Shown: piece by piece, positions 1 to 11,150 of the stretch | How positions within the stretch are numbered: the stretch's first letter is position 1 | Layout of the letters: every line of letters begins with the position of its first letter | Source: Chaunax sp. Z400 | Taxonomy: Eukaryota; Chordata; Actinopteri; Lophiiformes; Chaunacidae | DNA length: 64,000 bases | Reading direction: 5' to 3' | Assembly: GCA_037577475.1 (NCBI GenBank) | Contig: CM075194.1 | Span: forward strand, 20,834,992 to 20,898,991 | Notes under the pieces: model-generated | Databases searched by the model: none | The model's input: the letters and a program-made list of their open reading frames with translations, nothing else | What the model was told of the DNA's origin: nothing | Program-made: the position numbers and the translations under genes

Positions 1-133
1 TATCTTAACCTTTAGTTGCTACTAGTATTGTTGGTCATAGTATTGAAGTCACCAGAAATACTGAATCCTTCATCTGTACCATGATGTATCTAATATATCA
101 TCATTGCCTGGTAAGGACCCTTATGTTTCGTAC

Positions 134-134
<1 letters not shown>

Positions 135-192
<58 letters not shown>
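135..192. repeat. (TA)n microsatellite, about 29 copies
   Basis: This is an uninterrupted run of TA dinucleotides. It is self-complementary and likely variable in length. Confidence 0.98.
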
Positions 193-196
<4 letters not shown>

Positions 197-284
197 GTCC
201 CTGCACTTCATGTTAGTGCAAAATAGTGAGTGAAATCTCTGTTGTACCTCTTTAAATTGTTGTGGGTTTTTTTGTTTGTTTTTT

Positions 285-930
285 TGGTCAATGCAAGCCT
301 TCCAAAGATGCAGACAACACAGGGGCAGAGTGCAGTTCAGGGTTTTAATTAAATAAAAGTCTGAGAGGCAAAAAATCCAACGAACAGAAAAGCAAAACTA
401 AGGCACAAAAAACAAGAAAGACAAAATAACAAGGCAACTAATAAATCCACGAGAAAAACTTACAAGACAAGTACTGGGAAAAAGCACTGGAAACACTGGG
501 AAGTGAGACAAGATATGACGAGGCATTGACAAAACATAGATGACAAACTGGCAACTCACAGAGGGAATCACACACAGGTGACACAGGGAGGAGGAGACAA
601 TCAGACAATCACACACTGGAGGCAAAATATATTAAAGGGTAAGACACAAGGAGGATGCAGCAATAAACTAGTAGACAGAGAATACATGAGCAAAGAGAAG
701 GGGAGCAAACTGGAACTAAACTCAGAGACTAAAACACAGACAGGAACCAAAGGGGTAAAACAGATCATAAGAGAAGACAACAGGAAGTGTAAAGCAAAAC
801 ACAAGGCAAGGAATAAAGCTAACAAAATAAAACAGGAAACAGAGGAAATAATACAAGACATAAACCTATCAACATAAGATAATCAAAATAAAAAAGGAAA
901 TGGCAACCTAAATACTGAACCATGACACTT
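285..930 (+). repeat. Interspersed repeat family A, copy 1
   Basis: The segment starts near GCAGACAACACAGGGGCAG, runs through a purine-rich body with repeated 'aaaacaggaa' words and ends with ACTGAACCATGACA. The same start and end words recur in this window at 21.8-22.3 kb and 53.3 kb in this orientation. They recur reversed (TTCCTGTTTTATTTTGAA words) near 4.4, 5.4, 10.6-11.1, 17.3 and 44.0 kb. It looks like a common teleost non-autonomous element whose class I cannot assign. The 75-99 aa open frames inside it on both strands follow from the stop-poor purine bias and are not genes. Confidence 0.55.
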
Positions 931-1522
931 AGCCTGTATATCAAATGACCTGTCCATCAATTTGAGTGAAAAAATAAAAGTAATCTGGTCTTTTGGTGGT
1001 GAGCAAATTTTTGTTTAGCTTACAGATTGTACCTAAAAACCAGAACGTAGCAATACTGCATCATTCTGATACACTTTATTTACATACAATCAGATTTCAA
1101 ATAAGTCGACTCAATAATTGTTCACACGAAACATGCAAATACAACTTAAGAGAAAAAAATATTTCATAAGAAATTAGAAAAATCAAAATTAAACACAGAG
1201 TGGGCCAATTAAATGAGACGTTTATGCTGAAAGTTTAGTCACATTTATTGGAGAATAGAAAAGTTTTCCGTCTTGTTTTAAAGATAGTCGAAGTCTGAGC
1301 AAGTCTTATATTTTCTCATGTCAAATATAGTTATACAGCTACAGGAAGGGTTCTTTAGAAATACCAGGAACAATGGATTCACACACAAAGAGTTGCCACC
1401 CAGTGCATCTGAATAAGTTCCTGTGAATTTTCTCCGACTATTCAAGGAGGACTGGGTCTCTCTTCCAGCATACCTCCCGTCCACGCTTCTCTCCGTGCTT
1501 GTTAAACACCGTGGGATATCCA
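931..1522. other. No gene seen; possible 3' UTR of the minus-strand candidate exon
   Basis: This is AT-rich sequence without recognised repeats. On the minus strand it holds AATAAA words (plus-strand TTTATT at 1244-1249 and 1075-1080). These could serve as polyadenylation signals for the candidate exon at 1523-1777. Confidence 0.3.
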
Positions 1523-1777
1523 TTAAGATGTGCAGGCCTGTGGAGAGGCTTTGGATCTGAATTCAATGTCTGCGCTGACAAAAGTTTCTGATTTAGGAGG
1601 AACGATGGGTGCTGCCGCCTGCTTCCTCTTTGAGGGAATGTCCCAAGAGGCCAGCTGTGCTTTGGGGGAAGCAGACAAGCATAATGGACAAATACGCATT
1701 TGGTCCACTAAAGCTTTGATGTCATCTTTGACAGCGGTTGGGTTCTTGATTTTCTCACCACATGTCATTTTCCCCAT
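1523..1777 (-). CDS. Candidate terminal coding exon, unknown protein
   Basis: An 84-codon open frame on the minus strand begins MGKMTCGEKIKNPTAVKDD and ends KASPQACTS before TAA. It looks more protein-like than most frames here: a charged, probably helical start, then CPLC (a C-x2-C pair), then a Ser/Pro/Lys-rich tail with SWDIPSKRKQ. Upstream the frame extends to TYRENW before a stop, and a possible splice acceptor (TTTCTGTAG on the minus strand) lies about 50 nt upstream. Minus-strand AATAAA words lie downstream near 1249 and 1080. I recognise no family. It could be the last exon of a host gene, the end of a transposon ORF or chance. The plus-strand 146 aa frame over the same bases is likely its shadow. 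Confidence 0.22.
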   Translation of the reverse strand: MGKMTCGEKIKNPTAVKDDIKALVDQMRICPLCLSASPKAQLASWDIPSKRKQAAAPIVPPKSETFVSADIEFRSKASPQACTS

Positions 1778-2050
1778 CCAGTTTTCTCTATATGTCTACG
1801 TTTTTGCCATAAGACATTTTTTTATTCCTCTACAGAAACACATCTCAAACTCAAAGCCCGTGGGCGAAATTCGGGCCAGCACCTCATTTTATATGAACCG
1901 CAAGAGCTTGCAAAGAATAGAATTTCAGCAGCACAATTCTGTGCTGCGTAATGGAAATAACTTAACTTAAACCAATTAATAGTTTCAGTCTAGCAAAGTG
2001 CCCAAGAAAAGAAAAAAGAAAGAAAACAGAGAGAATCAATTTAATTAGAT

Positions 2051-2265
2051 GTGGAAGTCATACGTTTGTGCTTAACGGAGTCGAGCCTTTGTGAGGACGC
2101 AGTGGTTGTACCAAAGAAATACAATTTATGGCCACACTTTGACATCAAACACAGAGCTAAGTATGCTAAACTTACCCTCCAAGAGAAGCAACTAAAAGTA
2201 GAAGAAAGAAAATGCTGCAGCAGTGAAAACGTTATTGTGAGTGAAGAAATCACCCTGCTTTTCAC
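2051..2265 (+). pseudogene. hAT-like transposase N-terminal zinc-finger remnant (GTF2IRD2/ZBED-like)
   Basis: The + frame reads ...CLTESSLCEDAVVVPKKYN, then HFDIKHRAKYAKLT, then EKQLKVEE. This follows the N-terminal BED-like finger of the hAT-derived GTF2IRD2/ZBED-type proteins of fish, where C-x2-C is followed by 'AVPKEYN', then H-x4-H ('RHFETKH') and 'KYGKLT'. The second half (H-x4-H, KYAKLT) is well kept, while the first cysteine pair is damaged. The open frame runs on to 2404, but the later residues (LLFTACIFEAVYAV) no longer fit. It is a decayed fragment; the catalytic core is missing here. Fragments of the middle of the same protein type occur at 22.8-23.3 and 37.8-38.3 kb. Confidence 0.5.
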
Positions 2266-2401
2266 AGCGTGTATCTTTGAAGCAGTGTATGCTGTGAATA
2301 GTTGCACACTTGAATGTCTGCTTGCCATTATTTTTGGCAGACGTCTGCTTTCAAAGATAGTTATGAATTTACAGGAAGTAATTAAGGGGTTGTGGCTTAA
2401 T

Positions 2402-2472
2402 TAACTGGACCCAAAAGCGAGACGCTGATGGAGAAGGTTATAAACAGTTTATTGCAAACTTTAAAAAAAAAA
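2402..2472 (+). repeat. Interspersed repeat family A, terminal fragment
   Basis: The words ACTGGACCCAAAAGCGAGAC and ACAGTTTATTGC match the outer end of family A elements. The reverse form, 'tgggtccag', occurs at 10785-10795. Confidence 0.4.
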
Positions 2473-3639
2473 TATGAAAAAATAGAAATTGCACTTGATA
2501 AATCGCTTTATTATACAGTATAACTCTATTTGGAAAGATTTCTTTTATGGCAGTCATCAGCTAATATGTAGTTATCCTGACAGCCCCAATCACAAGGAGC
2601 AATGAAATAAACCAGCAAACACCAGTCCTACAAAAACATATTAAACAACATAACTAAGCTCAATTTAGTTTTCTTTAAGGTGTCTTAAATCAAACAAGAA
2701 ATGTGAGTTTTACTTTTGTATCAAGCAGCAAAGGGTTGTAAACATGATGTGTAATAAGTTAATTTGCATGTCCTGCGCATATTGTGATGTCAATGTTAAA
2801 AATAACTTCACAAAAAGGACAATCAGCATTTTAAAAACTCATTAAAAAATTGTATAGAGGTAAAGGTCATCGCTAAAAAAAAAACTATCAAAACTTTTAG
2901 TGCTAATGTCTGTGTTACAGACCGTGAATCGTGTTAAGCTTGACAGGACCAGAATACAATTCCAACAGTGGAGAAAGCCGGCTGCTGAGGGTGAAAGAGA
3001 AACATGACTACCATGAAGGGGGCCAGGGCTTTGAGGTTCCTGATCGGGATGTGAAGGAATTCTACATTTATCCGAAGCTGTTTTAATCCATCCTCCTTTT
3101 TAAGTTGAGCTCAGTAGGAGGATGTGTTTCAAATGATAGTGGCATGATCTCTGGATTAAAACTGGACCCTTTAGGACAGATCACTGTCAGATCACTGGCA
3201 GAAACAGAAGCTGCTGAACCTTTTTGTAACCATGGTTTCATATCAGCATCTTCTACAATCTCTTTTGCACACATCTCGCTTTGAACTCTAATGTATGGTG
3301 GCCTGCTGGAGTCTGCAGATGAGTCTCGGTGCGTGAGACTGAAACACGAGGGCCGTGTCTGGACACATGCTGGAAAGCATAGTTTGTGTTTATCATTTGG
3401 TTAGCTGAAAAGCTGTGGTTCATTTGAGTTTTTTGTGTGTAAAATAAAGACTGTTCCAAACACACGTGTAGCAAAGAGCCAAAGTGCAACATTGATCTTA
3501 AATATAATATCATCTTTAATTTGTTGACGTATAACAATATTAGTTTATCTTAGTTTGATCAGTTTGCATTTGTATGGGTGGGTAGTTGCACTATTTGTAT
3601 GGAGAGGCTTCTGCGTAGACAACACAGTGTTTCACAGGG
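2473..3639. other. No gene or recognised repeat
   Basis: AT-rich unique sequence. Short minus-strand frames at 3083-3274 and 3253-3537 show no family features. Nothing further is visible. Confidence 0.5.
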
Positions 3640-3845
3640 TCAATAATGAGCCGTTTACATGACAATCATTTCACCAAAAATGGTAAACCTTTGTTGCATT
3701 GTGGCCATTTGGTTACACAAGAACAACATTTTCGGGGGGCCTGAAAACTCCAGAGTCTAAGCTTTTGAAAAGGCTACCGTACCATTGCTGCATTAACGGG
3801 CAAAATCACTGCACAGACCACCAAATATTAATATAAATCAAATTA
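3640..3845 (+). repeat. MITE-like repeat family C, copy 1
   Basis: It contains GCCGTTTACATGACAATCAT and, later, CGGGGGGCCTGAAAAC followed by CTTTTGAAAAGGCTACCGT. The same order of words occurs at 10.15-10.25 kb (TTTTGGGGGCCTGAAAA, CTTTTGAAAATGCGACTGCCGT). This matches a widespread fish MITE type whose ends resemble 'cgttttcatgtaaacg'. The family assignment is by memory and uncertain. Confidence 0.45.
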
Positions 3846-4424
3846 AATCACATTAAGTGCAAGTGCTCGACTTGCACTAATCCAAAAAAGGAAGACCCTG
3901 AGTTTAAAAAAAAACTCCTGGAAAAGGATCTTTTACTAACTGCTTATAGCCACACCTTCATGCATGCACTGACTGAATGCTCTGCTGATGTGTGCCATGT
4001 GAGCAATGAAGAGTGATGACAGACAAGGATCGTACATAAATAGCGACCATCATAAAAGGGGGAAGCATCGGAGTGAGTGATGGCTTACTGCGTACAGAGA
4101 CGAGAGGTACAGAGCGCACAAACACACAATGAGGCATTGAAAATGAAGTAGCATTTGGATGGATTTTAATAACACAGATAACACAAAGGCTGAATGCGGA
4201 ATTTGTTAAATAAAAATATCGTATGAACATGGCCTGTATGCAACCCTAATCTAATTTACAGCATTCAATATAAATGAAACATTCATGCATAATATGCTAG
4301 TAGATGATGTTTTTACATGAATGTTTAAATAACAAACATACTGGAGGCCTAAGATAATGGTAATCTGGATGCATAATGACACTGAATAATTTAAGTGGTA
4401 TACAGACAGATACCAATCATAGTG
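3846..4424. other. No gene seen
   Basis: AT-rich sequence. The minus-strand 90 aa frame at 3958-4230 has no recognisable features. Confidence 0.5.
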
Positions 4425-4620
4425 TTATGGTTCTGTATTTAGCTCATCATTTCCTGTTTTATTTTGTAAGCAGAGTTCTTGTGCTTCTTATTTCCTGTGT
4501 TAATTTCTTGTCCTTTTTCATGAGTTTATTTGTGAAACTGACTGTAAGCCTTATAGCTTGCACCCATTTGCATGCAAACCTTAAGCATTTCTGCACTGCA
4601 CTATTAATGTGTTAATCAGT
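4425..4620 (-). repeat. Interspersed repeat family A, partial copy
   Basis: It begins TTATGGTTCTGTATTTAGCTC and continues CATTTCCTGTTTTATTTTG and CTTATTTCCTGTGTTAATTTC, the reverse-oriented signature of family A. It lacks the distal half of the element. Confidence 0.5.
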
Positions 4621-5387
4621 GCTACTAACCCAAACATACAGAGACGGATCCCTCTTGCATGTTTTGGCTAAGTCGTGCATTATTTAAATTATTCTGAAAG
4701 GTTACTCAGCAATTCACACATCAGCATAGGTTGATAATTGGAAAGTTTAGCATTTCTGAGACAAGATCTAATGAGACAAATGACAAATGATTCCAAACAG
4801 GCAAGCAAATGATGCTGTGTGCATCCTAACATGTGATGCGGAACATATTTGTGAGAAAAGGGGTTTTATTTTTGCCTCTTGTCTGTAAAAGGTTGAGATT
4901 TGCATATAAATTGACTATTTTATTTTTCTCACTGCAGACCTTGTAGCCTTTATTTAATTTGCGGTCATGTTAATGAGTCCTGCTAGCATGGCACAATGTG
5001 GGACTTGTACAGTATGTCTGAATGCCATGAATATTGTCCATCCGGGTAATGACCCTGTATCTTAATTAGACTGCTGTGTCCAAACATTAATAAAACCTGC
5101 AGTTTTTTGTTTTTTTTATTATCTGATTTTTGTATGCAGAGATTTGAGAGTAGAGAGAAAATGTGTCCTTTCTAAACAACTGGTCATAAACAGTAAATGG
5201 ACCTGTTCCAGATCTATTTGCTCTATGAGGTTCTGCAGGACAGCATAAAAAGAGGAGTTTATTATGAGAAAAATGCCTGAATGAATATTTATTTCATTAA
5301 AGTAAGACAAACATCTCATCTGTGCATCGTCCTGATGAACCCTGGACTGATCCTGGAACAGTGAGGGACACACCCCATTCATTCGGT
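4621..5387. other. No gene seen
   Basis: Unique AT-rich sequence. The minus-strand frame 5119-5382 (87 aa) shows no motif. Confidence 0.5.
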
Positions 5388-5960
5388 TCTGTGTTACTGT
5401 TTCCTCTTTTATTTTGAAAGTCTATTTTTCCATGTTGCCTTTCTCTTGACACTTCCCATAAGTACATCTCTTATGATCTATTTTTCCCTTTTATTCCCTC
5501 TGTCCATATTTAATGTCCTGTGTTTAGGCCTCTTGCTCTCACCTTCTTTTATGTCTCATGTTTCTTGCTCTTTGTGTTCTTCTCCTGTCTTCCCCTTTTT
5601 AGTTTCCTTCTCCATGTTTCCTCCACACTGACCGTCTGATTGCCTCCATCTGCTCTCATTGTCTCTTATGCCACCTGTCTTCTGTTGTCTCATTATCTCT
5701 GAACATTAGTCTGGGTGTTTCCCCCTTTCTGTTGTCAGTCTTTGTCTGTTTCCTTCCCTTCCCTTGTGTCCTGTGGTAGTTTTTCTCGGTTTGGGTCATT
5801 TGCTTGTTATTTTATTCTGTTTGCTGTATTGTATTTGTTGCTTTGACTTGTGGATTTATTGTTTTGGTTTGGTTTTTTAACCCTGTGGATTTTCTCATGC
5901 AACATACTAATTTTACCTGATAAATGGACTTTAATCTCTGTCATCATCTCATGGACTCAG
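5388..5960 (-). repeat. Interspersed repeat family A, long copy
   Basis: It starts TTCGGTTCTGTGTTACTG, then TTCCTCTTTTATTTTGAAAG, and goes on through pyrimidine-rich text typical of the family (TCATGTTTCTTGCTC, TCCTTCTCCATGTTTCC, CTCATTGTCTC). The 61 aa + frame inside is only pyrimidine bias. Confidence 0.5.
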
Positions 5961-6289
5961 ATTGTGTATACATTTTGGATTTTTGTGGACTGACTTTGTC
6001 TCCTGGACTATCTTAAGGCACTGCCTGATGTGTCCTATGAGGTACCAGGGCTGTTATTTCCACTGATTCAGTCCTTGTATAAGCAGAATGAGAGCTGTGT
6101 CTGTTTTCTCAGCAGGACATCAACTACATTCTCAGCATGCTCTGTATGGTTTGTGCTTTGTCACCAATACTCACAGATTCATGAACCTTAGAGGGGAACC
6201 AGAGCGGAGATCTAGTTCCTTGGAATTGTGTCTTTTCCTCTGTACCCTGGTTGCTTAGGGGTTTAAAGCACCGGCTTTAAGTCTGGTCT

Positions 6290-6500
6290 TAGACTTTTTA
6301 TGTTGCAATTCTGGATAAAGAGATCCATGAGTTTCTTTCTTTTCCTTTCACATTGAGAGATTTTCTGTCAATTGTGCATAAAATGTTTGATGGATTTTCA
6401 TGAAACCTGGTGGAAGCGAGTGGGAAATGGAGGCATTGAAATTTGGAGCAGATCCGAATAAAGGGGTGAATCCATGAGGCACATAGTTGTAATTGTTCAC
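6290..6500 (+). repeat. Interspersed repeat family B, partial copy
   Basis: It contains TGATGGATTTTCATGAAACC, then TGGTGGAAGCGAGTGGGAAA, and TTTGGAGCAGATCCGAAT. Related words occur near 7.9, 18.3 and 52.7 kb. This is a common fish repeat (a 'gatggattttgatgaaatttggtgg' core and a 'ggcggaggtatgcgctctactgagtg' end). Its class is unknown to me. Confidence 0.5.
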
Positions 6501-6557
6501 ACACACCCCTTTTTTAAAATGTGTTTTTTTTATTTTCAGTATGCCAGTGACCTAGCA

Positions 6558-6848
6558 CCTCCCTGTGATAGATGCTGCTCCTTTTCACTGGACTGAGTCA
6601 GTTGAGGTGATTCTGTTTCTGTGGCTGAGGATCATCCTGGACAAATCCTTATGGGAGTATACCAGGATGTTGAACTGGGTGGAGACCCTGGGACTGACCC
6701 AGACCACACTGAGGGGATCACATATCCCATTTGGCCAGGAAAAACCTCATTGTGTGTGAGAGGGACGTCTACCTTGGTACCTTGATTACTTATTAACCAT
6801 CCCGACCCGGATTAGAGGCAGAAAATGGGTAGATACTGGATACTACTC
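6558..6848 (+). mobile_element. Rex3/RTE-like LINE 3' end, degraded
   Basis: The text GACTGAGTCAGTTGAGGTGA, then GGGTGGAGACCCTGGGACTGA, CCCAGACCACACTGAGGG, CATTTGGCCAGGAAA, and the end CGACCCGGATTAGAGGCAGA followed by AAATGGGTAGA, follows the 3' end of Rex3-type (RTE-clade) non-LTR retrotransposons. In intact copies it encodes the basic RPRGRPRTRW... C-terminus and ends in a GGATGG-type tail. Here the protein frame is lost; the 64 aa frame 6565-6759 is not the original one. It is a 5'-truncated dead copy, as usual for LINEs. Confidence 0.65.
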
Positions 6849-7860
6849 CAGAAGCTGTTCTACTGGTAAATACCTGCCACACCGGGAGATATTATACGTT
6901 TCAAGGTCTCTGTGTTATCTTTAGATGGATTATTAAAGGATGAAAGAAATGATCGTGTTCAGAATTAAATGTATGAGACATGGGCGACACTAAAGAGACT
7001 TCACGACGAGCGGCATCATCCAACAGAGACACAGAGGTGATTTTTTGTTTTAATCCACTCATGAAACACTGAATAGGATGAGTAATGGAAAAGAACTCAA
7101 TGTATTCCTGCTGACCTTTGATCCCAGTCTGAAGGATCTAAAGTCATAGGACAAATGAGGCTGTGCTCTCCCACTCTGGACACTTCTAGCAAATCTAATA
7201 ACCTTGTTTCACAGCAATAAACAAAAAAAAAAAACACCCAAAAGTGTTTGTGCATGCATTGCACAGCTCCTTGTTTTCCATAGTCGCACTAAAGGCAGCA
7301 GCATGGCCAAATGAGTTGTCTCTGCTCTTTGAGGGCTTTTTTTGGAACTATTACAAAGCATTCCGTGTTGGTATAATGAGCAAGCCATAATTTAGTCTCT
7401 GTGTAAACACTCACAACCTTGAATGGAAGTGAACACCTCTGAGACACCAAATGGAACAAACCGAGCTCATGCATTACCAGTTGTTGGCAAGAAAATATCC
7501 CGTTGGTCTAATTCAATTATTTTCTTAGGTTGCTGTCACAGTCTTCCTCTAAGCTCAGTGAAAAGTTGCAGTCACTCTGTGAAATATAATTATGGTGCAT
7601 TCATTCATGCTGTTAACATTAATCATGGAACACTCAGCAGCAGCCTGCCGGTCAAACACAAAGCAGGTTTGTGTACCGAAGAAAAGCCACTGGTTTCCAG
7701 TGAGCGTCAATGGCTTCATGAATTCCTGACATGACAAACAAATTCAGGCAGATGCATCAATCAAAACGCATTTTACTGCGGAAGTAAGAATATTGCATTG
7801 CTTGTTCAACTCATCACGACTGAATTCATTTTAAAGAGCAGAAAAATATTGGCTCAGAGC
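6849..7860. other. No gene seen
   Basis: Unique sequence with an A-run near 7210. The overlapping 103 aa (+) and 60-61 aa (-) frames at 7289-7737 have no motif or splice context that I can support. Confidence 0.5.
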
Positions 7861-7861
7861 T

Positions 7862-8040
7862 CCAACGGTAGCTCAGCTTGTTATTACCTCCGCCAGGTAA
7901 TGTGGAGCTGGATTTCAGAAAAACTACTTGATGGATTTTGATTAAACTTGGTAGAAGGGATGGGCTTTTACAATGGAAGATACCATTAAATTATGGAGTC
8001 GGAATTTTTTTTTTTTTACATTGCATGGTAAGGCTTTTTG
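7862..8040 (+). repeat. Interspersed repeat family B, partial copy
   Basis: It reads ACCTCCGCCAGGTAATGTGG, then AAAACTACTTGATGGATTTT and GATTAAACTTGGTAGAAGG. This is the same core as at 6390 and 52655. Confidence 0.5.
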
Positions 8041-8825
8041 GACCACTTTCATCAATTTGACAGATTATCATGATAATGTGTGGAAGGCTTGCAAAAGGGA
8101 TGTCACACATACATTCCTATGGTGTTACCCACAGACGGACACTGTTATGTCCACAGACATCCAAATATGCATGTCAAATAGAAAGCTAGAAAATCAGAGG
8201 GAGGCACTTCAGGGGCCAATCACATTTCAGCCATTGCCTCTCTAGCCCCAGCCATGGATACGCCAATGCCTAGAAGGTTTGATTGAAGTGTATTCATTAC
8301 ATAACACACTTCTGAATATTCCAATCAATTTTTTTTAATTCAATATCTTTGAATATATATGTGTCATATAGTTCATGAGGAATAATTATTCCTCCACTCT
8401 GGGGCGCCGGCAGCAAGAAAAAAAGATTAGCTTTAACAACCTGCAAATCCTCATAACTAGGTCTCTATGGTGACCAGAGGAAGCTGAGACTTCGGGGGTG
8501 AAGTCTCCTGGTTCAGCCGCCTCAGACCACCTGCAGGCTTCATCAATCTGAAGATCAGAGCTGGAGACGGAGTCAGTCTGTGGACCACAATATCTGGCTA
8601 CAAAACAAACACAACGCTGTTGAAACTGTTTGACAACCATCTCAAACTGAACATATATTCTGACACATTTCAACAAGTTACCTGATTGATATCACCTGTG
8701 TCTCCTTATCCACTCCTCTCATTGTATTAAGTCTGTGTTTCCCTGAGTGGCTCAGATAAAATATATTCATAGGGTAAAGAGTTTCTCACCATGAAATTGC
8801 CATACAGGGCATTCAGTTTGGAATG
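8041..8825. other. No supported gene; one GC-richer minus-strand frame
   Basis: The minus strand has a 96-codon frame at 8386-8676, with ARYCGPQTDSVSSSDLQIDE in its middle. It is less AT-rich than its surroundings. I recognise no family, and no convincing splice pair is visible, so it is noted but not called. Confidence 0.3.
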
Positions 8826-9155
8826 TGCTCAGAACAGTGCTAGGGGCACTCGACTCGACTCCTCTTGCCTTTTTTGCGTTTCCATTAGGTAAAAAGTACC
8901 TGGTGCCACTTTTTTAGTACCACCTCCGTTGCGGTTCTAAGTGAGCAGAGCAGGTACTAAAAGGTCACGTGAAACGTTCCAGAACACTGATTGGACAGTG
9001 CCTGGCACAGCACAAATCAATGGCCGCCATATTCAAACAGCGAAGCTACTTTAGTGACTTTTTTTTATCGCAGCCGTTAAATTGAGGAGGTAAATTTGTG
9101 GTGTTGAAGACTACGCCACGGCAGTTTCACGCCGCGCCCTTCTACCCCGAGGAGG
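8826..9155 (+). mobile_element. GTACC/CTCGAC-type MITE, left part
   Basis: The left terminus reads GCACTCGACTCGACTCCTC, then GCGTTTCCATTAGG, AAAAAGTACCTGGTGCC, TTAGTACCACC, and the interior word CACAAATCAATGGCCGCCA. A second copy at 30.02-30.37 kb shares the interior word and has the inverted terminus on its right side (AAAAGTACATC...GAGTCGAGTAGAGCT...CAGTGGAAATGCGG). Together they show a terminal-inverted-repeat DNA element without coding capacity. The superfamily is not determinable by eye. Confidence 0.6.
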
Positions 9156-10109
9156 CTAACTTTTGGTAATTGTGGAATAGATAATCCATATTTTCAAGGT
9201 TCATTTATTTGTTATACAACATGTTGCACAACCAAATGCAAGGTCTAGTCCCTTTATGCGTCACAAAGAAGAGGATGAGTTGAGGAGTCTAACAGCGATG
9301 AAGCTGCTCTGTGGTCTGGTACCACTTCCTTCTGCATATCTTTGCAGAAACAGGGTGACCAGACGCCTCACCTCACCAACACCACTGATTCTAAGCAGAT
9401 ACGTGTTCTATGTGGTTTTAATCACCCGCTGCAGAGCTTTCCTGTTCTGAATGTTTACTCAAATACCAATAAATCATTTAAAGTCAATCTCAATTTCCAA
9501 GCAAAATCTAATATCCCTCCATAATTTAAATTCAGACTTCATTCATCTTCATTTATCGATCTTGATTGACTGATTTAAAACATGATATTTTTTATAATTT
9601 GAGACGTAATGAGTTTTCAATTTTAAACTACTTATTTCCAGATCCGTAGACTAAGCTCCATCTGGCCCAGATTACTGAATACTGCTAATATGAAAAACTA
9701 TATGAGAAACAATTTCCCCTAATTTCCCCCCAATGCTCTCCCATTACACATTTCAATGACATATCTCTCTTAATGGACGGCCCATTTACTGAAAACATTC
9801 GGTGCTCATTCTGCTCACAATAATGCTCAGCTCTGCATCTATGCTGCTACATCTGTAGCGTTTAATTATACATGAACTGAAAGTCTAATATTTTCTATTT
9901 TAATTAAATGTTGTGTATCGCTGGCTCTGCAAGGACTGCGATGTATGTTGCTGCCTGAAAACCTTGACTTAATGTGCCCTGACTGCACTGCTGCTGTAGA
10001 GGAATAAAGCATAAAGGGGCATTTCTGCATAAATACCCTAAATAATGAAAAGAGGGAGGAAGAAAACATGAAATGCACAATGGTGTTACAAAAAAAGATG
10101 AATATAATT
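9156..10109. other. No gene seen
   Basis: Mostly unique AT-rich sequence. The first part may still belong to the MITE interior. Small frames at 9256-9524 carry no motif. Confidence 0.45.
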
Positions 10110-10420
10110 CTCATAAAAAATATGTTTTATTCATGTAAAATGTTAGAACAGTACAGTTTACACGACGACAGCGTTTTGGGGGCCTGAAAATGCAAACTTT
10201 TGAAAATGCGACTGCCGTTGCCATGTAAATTGGCAATGCGTAATCCTTCGTCTGTGACGACATGGTCCAGATATGAGTAAGATTATTATGTTTTCCGCCT
10301 GATAGCCATGTGTGAACATAACATGTGATATTATTCCGAATTGGCCTGGCCTGCATACTGGAGCGTTTTCAACTATTTCTGTGGATCTGTGTTTCCAACG
10401 TTGTTGTATGAATGCAAAAC
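10110..10420 (+). repeat. MITE-like repeat family C, copy 2
   Basis: It begins near ACAGTTTACACGACGACAGC, continues GTTTTGGGGGCCTGAAAA and GCGACTGCCGTTGCCATGTA, and ends near ACTGGAGCGTTTTCAACTAT. It is related to 3640-3845. Confidence 0.45.
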
Positions 10421-10523
10421 TTTTTACAATGCAAAGGAAAAACTTTACTTTAGATTTTTTTCAAAGTAAATTACCAGCACAAATGTTACAAAACTCTGAA
10501 AGCAAACAGAGCACGTTGTGGAG

Positions 10524-10534
10524 CCCCCCCCCCC
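10524..10534. repeat. Poly-C run of 11
   Basis: A homopolymer run just before a family A copy; its length is likely to vary or be misread. Confidence 0.95.
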
Positions 10535-10539
10535 TCTAG

Positions 10540-10796
10540 TCTGTGTGCCTTTGGCTGTGACTGCTTCTGGTGATGTGGGCTTGTCTTCACCACCTGTCTC
10601 CAGTCCACATTTAACCCTGGTTGCTACCTAACCTTTGTGGTAGACATCTCGTCGGCTCTTTACCTCTATATCTTTTTGTGGGTGTTATGGATCATTGCTA
10701 ACCCATTTTGGTTTCTGACCTCCTGTTAACTCAAACTTTTTCTGATTAAAAAACCTCAAAACATCTCCTGAGTCTTGCTCTTGGGTCCAGTCCATT
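10540..10796 (-). repeat. Interspersed repeat family A-like copy
   Basis: It reads CCACCTGTCTCCAGTCCACA, then TTTAACCCTGGTTGCTACC, and ends CTGAGTCTTGCTCTTGGGTC. That end is the common terminal word of this fish element type. It abuts another copy directly downstream. Confidence 0.45.
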
Positions 10797-10811
10797 ATGA
10801 AAACCTTAATA

Positions 10812-11150
10812 GTTTTGTTTCCTGTTGTGTTCCTGCTGTTTTTTTTTACTTTACAGTTCACGTCCCTGTTCCTTTTTCTTCTTTCAGATTGATGATTAGT
10901 TTTACCTGCGTCTGGTTAGCCTTCCTTTCCTCGGGTATTTAGTCTTTGTGCTTCCTCCTTTGTTTGCCAGTTCATCTTTGTAAATGTGTCTGGGGTTGCA
11001 GACTCTTTCCTGTGTCCTTTGATTTCCTGTTTTGTAGAACACCCGTTTTGGGATTTCCTGCCTCCTTTAGGCTCTTTGGGTTTTGACCCTCAAATGCCCC
11101 TCATATAAGCCATTTTGTGTTTTGTTCATTGAATTCATTGAACTGTATGG
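10812..11150 (-). repeat. Interspersed repeat family A-like copy
   Basis: It reads TTTTGTTTCCTGTTGTGTTC, then CGTCTGGTTAGCCTTCC, GGGTATTTAGTCTTTGTGC and TTTGTTTGCCAGTTC. These are family A words, tandem to the preceding copy in the same orientation. Confidence 0.45.

Noticed and set aside
1530..1970. 146-residue plus-strand frame
   Set aside because: It overlaps the better minus-strand candidate exon and runs into hydrophobic AT-rich text with no motif.
8386..8676. 96-residue minus-strand frame with ARYCGPQTDSVSSS
   Set aside because: It is somewhat protein-like, but no family, splice sites or promoter can be supported.
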